A DNA stretch of 32,961 nt. Source: Pseudomonadaceae bacterium. Lineage in GTDB: Bacteria; Pseudomonadota; Alphaproteobacteria; UBA2136; UBA6156. The translations under genes were made by a program, and so were the position numbers. The notes below the pieces were generated by a model, which saw only the letters and a list, made by a program, of their open reading frames with translations, had not been told where the DNA came from and searched no databases. The stretch spans positions 1 through 32,961 of the forward strand of contig CANHVX010000001.1 in the NCBI GenBank assembly GCA_947464215.1, in the 5' to 3' direction. Below, piece by piece: positions 31,205 to 32,961 of this stretch (positions within the stretch are counted from its first letter, which is position 1; each line of letters starts with the position of its first letter).

Positions 31205-32680
31205 TTAGCTTTTAAAGGGAATGGTGAAGGCGCCGCGCAGGTGCTCCCACGCGTGGGCGACTTGGAGGATTTTTTCCTCGCCCCAGCGTGGGCCGAGAAT
31301 TTGCAGGCCGATGGGCAGCGCAGTGCCCTCTTCGGCCCCCATGGCGCAGGGCACGCTGATGCCCGGCAGCCCCGCCATGCTGGCCGGAATGGTGAACGCA
31401 TCTTCCAGATACAGGCTTACGGGGTCGTTCGCCTTGGCACCGATTTTAAACGGCAGGCTGGGTGCGGTGGGGCAGAACAGGACATCCACCTTTTCAAAGG
31501 CGGCGGCGAACTCGTTCGCGATAAGTGTGCGGGCCTGCATGGCCTTGGTGTAATAGGCGTCGTAATAGCCGCTACTAAGCGCATAGTTGCCGACCATGAT
31601 ACGGCGCTTGACCTCATCGCCAAAGCCGGCCGTGCGGCTGTTGGTGTAGGTTTCGACCAGATTTTTGCCCTCGACACGGAGGCCGTAGCGCATGCCATCG
31701 TAGCGGGCGAGGTTGCTGGCGGCCTCGGCGGGCGCCACGATGTAATACGCCGCCACCGCATAGGGGGTGCTGGGCAGCGAGATTTCAACAATCTCGGCGC
31801 CTTGGGCTTCAAACGCCTTGGCGGCACCAAGCACGGCCGTGCGGATTTCGGGGTTTAACCCTTCGATAAAATACTCTTTTGGCAAGCCAATACGCAGGCC
31901 CTTGATGTTCAGCTGGCCCAATGTTTGCGGCCAGTTGGGGACTTCCAATGGTGCGCTGGTGCTGTCTTTGGGGTCGTGCCCGGCGATGGTGTGGAGCATC
32001 AATGCGGCATCTGCCACCGTGCGGCCAAACACGCCGGCTTGGTCGAGGCTGCTGGCAAAGGCCACCATCCCCCACCGTGAACAGCGGCCATAGGTGGGTT
32101 TGATGCCCACGGTGCCGGTAAACGCGGCAGGTTGGCGGATAGAGCCGCCAGTGTCGCTCCCCGTGGCGGCAAAGCATTGGTAATCGGCCACCGCAGCCGC
32201 ACTGCCGCTGCTGCTGCCGCCCGGCACGCGGGCTTCATCCCACGGGTTTTTGGTGGGGCCAAAGGCACTGTTTTCGCCGCTGCCGCCCATGGCGTATTCG
32301 TCCATGTTCAGTTTGGCCACATTCACGGCGCCCGCCGCCCACAGTTTGGCGGTGACCGTGCTTTCATACGCGGGCACAAAGTTTTCCAGCATTTTGCTGG
32401 CCGCGGTGGTGCGGATGCCCTGCGTGCAGAACAAATCCTTCACGCCCACGGGCAAGCCCAGCAGCGGTTTGCCCGCTGTTTCGCCTTTGGCGATGGCGGC
32501 ATCGGCCGCTTGGGCCTGGGCCAAGGCGGACTCGGCGGTGATGGTGAGCGCCGCATTGAGCCCCTTGCGGGCTTCTAACCGGGCCAGCGACGCCTGAGTG
32601 AGCTCGGTGGCGGAAATCTCTTTGCTGCGCAGTTTTTCCAGCGCCTGGGTGGCCGTAAGGGTGAGAAGATGTTGTGACAT
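31205..32680 (-). CDS. gatA: Aspartyl/glutamyl-tRNA amidotransferase subunit A
   Basis: GatA is the glutaminase of the GatCAB complex, supplying ammonia for transamidation of mischarged tRNA. The 491-residue amidase-signature protein has the catalytic Lys81 (GLPVGVKDLF), the glycine/serine loop RVPGGSSSGSAAAV (151-164, with the cis-Ser) and the nucleophile Ser180 (SDTGGSIRQPAAF). It lies 12 bases after gatC on the same strand. Its presence means that at least Gln-tRNA or Asn-tRNA is formed indirectly in this organism. Confidence 0.97.
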   Translation of the reverse strand: MSQHLLTLTATQALEKLRSKEISATELTQASLARLEARKGLNAALTITAESALAQAQAADAAIAKGETAGKPLLGLPVGVKDLFCTQGIRTTAASKMLENFVPAYESTVTAKLWAAGAVNVAKLNMDEYAMGGSGENSAFGPTKNPWDEARVPGGSSSGSAAAVADYQCFAATGSDTGGSIRQPAAFTGTVGIKPTYGRCSRWGMVAFASSLDQAGVFGRTVADAALMLHTIAGHDPKDSTSAPLEVPNWPQTLGQLNIKGLRIGLPKEYFIEGLNPEIRTAVLGAAKAFEAQGAEIVEISLPSTPYAVAAYYIVAPAEAASNLARYDGMRYGLRVEGKNLVETYTNSRTAGFGDEVKRRIMVGNYALSSGYYDAYYTKAMQARTLIANEFAAAFEKVDVLFCPTAPSLPFKIGAKANDPVSLYLEDAFTIPASMAGLPGISVPCAMGAEEGTALPIGLQILGPRWGEEKILQVAHAWEHLRGAFTIPFKS

Positions 32681-32692
32681 AGACTGGCCCCC

Positions 32693-32961
32693 CTACTCGA
32701 CAATCCGGGGCACAACGTAGAAGCCCATTTCGGCTTGCACGGCGCTTTTTTGGAGGTTCTCGCGGTTGTTGGGGGCGGTGACTTTATCCTCGCGCTCGGG
32801 GGTGCTGGGCAGGTTGCTGGTGCTGGTCATCGGCGGCACGCCCTGGGTGGGAAGCTCTTGAATTTGGGCCACAAAGCCTAAAATGCTTTGGAATTGGGTG
32901 CGGAAGGCCGCCAGCTTTTCGCCATTGAAACTAAGGCGGCTGAGGGTGGCCAGTTTCTGCA
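32693..32961 (-). CDS. gatC: Aspartyl/glutamyl-tRNA amidotransferase subunit C (partial)
   Basis: GatC is the small belt subunit that holds GatA and GatB together. Only the C-terminal 88 residues plus stop are in the window; the start lies beyond the right edge. KLATLSRLSF, ILGFVAQIQELPTQGVPPMTS and the terminal FYVVPRIVE are typical of GatC. It opens the gatC-gatA-flavodoxin-gatB-M50 group. Confidence 0.93.
   Translation of the reverse strand, partial: QKLATLSRLSFNGEKLAAFRTQFQSILGFVAQIQELPTQGVPPMTSTSNLPSTPEREDKVTAPNNRENLQKSAVQAEMGFYVVPRIVE

Noticed and set aside
1..32961. CRISPR arrays, insertion sequences, integrases, rRNA genes
   Set aside because: No regularly spaced repeats, transposase or integrase motifs, or rRNA sequence seen anywhere in the window by eye.

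Overview
The window is GC-rich, dense coding DNA from a Gram-negative bacterium, most likely an alphaproteobacterium. The evidence is the lipid A/outer-membrane block frr-uppS-rseP-bamA-skp-lpxD-fabZ-lpxA-lpxI-lpxB, which uses LpxI (not LpxH) for UDP-diacylglucosamine hydrolysis, together with prfA-prmC, a J-domain protein with an N-terminal Cys/His cluster, and gatCAB. I cannot assign a genus from sequence alone.

Layout. 1-66: the 5' end of an unidentified minus-strand gene. 263-3809 (plus): prfA, prmC and two tandem lipoprotein genes. 3861-24823: an unbroken 21 kb run on the minus strand. Read in its direction of transcription it begins with translation and envelope genes (frr, uppS, rseP, bamA, skp, lpxD, fabZ, lpxA, lpxI, lpxB). 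Next come tRNA-Asp and tRNA-Val, with a well-formed promoter overlapping the lpxB stop. Then comes a nine-gene operon led by a GspE/PilB-type ATPase: a GspF/PilC-type membrane protein, a GspL/PilN-like protein, a PilO-like protein, a PilP/GspC-like protein, two pilin-like proteins, a prepilin peptidase and a J-domain protein. The run ends with a DUF268-type protein and a polysaccharide flippase. 24906-28401 (plus): a compact RNase R, secE, nusG with a long basic N-terminal extension, a strong terminator, and a small secreted protein with its own promoter and terminator. 28444-32961 (minus): gatC (partial), gatA, a flavodoxin-like gene, gatB and an M50-type membrane protease.

Most of the window is housekeeping. 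The unusual part is 6532-14281, a compact type IV pilus/type II secretion-like assembly machine. It has an extension ATPase, platform, alignment proteins and peptidase, but no secretin, no PilT-type retraction ATPase, and pilin-like subunits without the canonical G|FTLIE start. Other points of interest are a broken second copy of the tRNA-Val 3' half beside the real tRNA, missing cdsA and dxr between uppS and rseP, the NusG extension preceded by an 8-C tract, and an LpxB with altered conserved segments.
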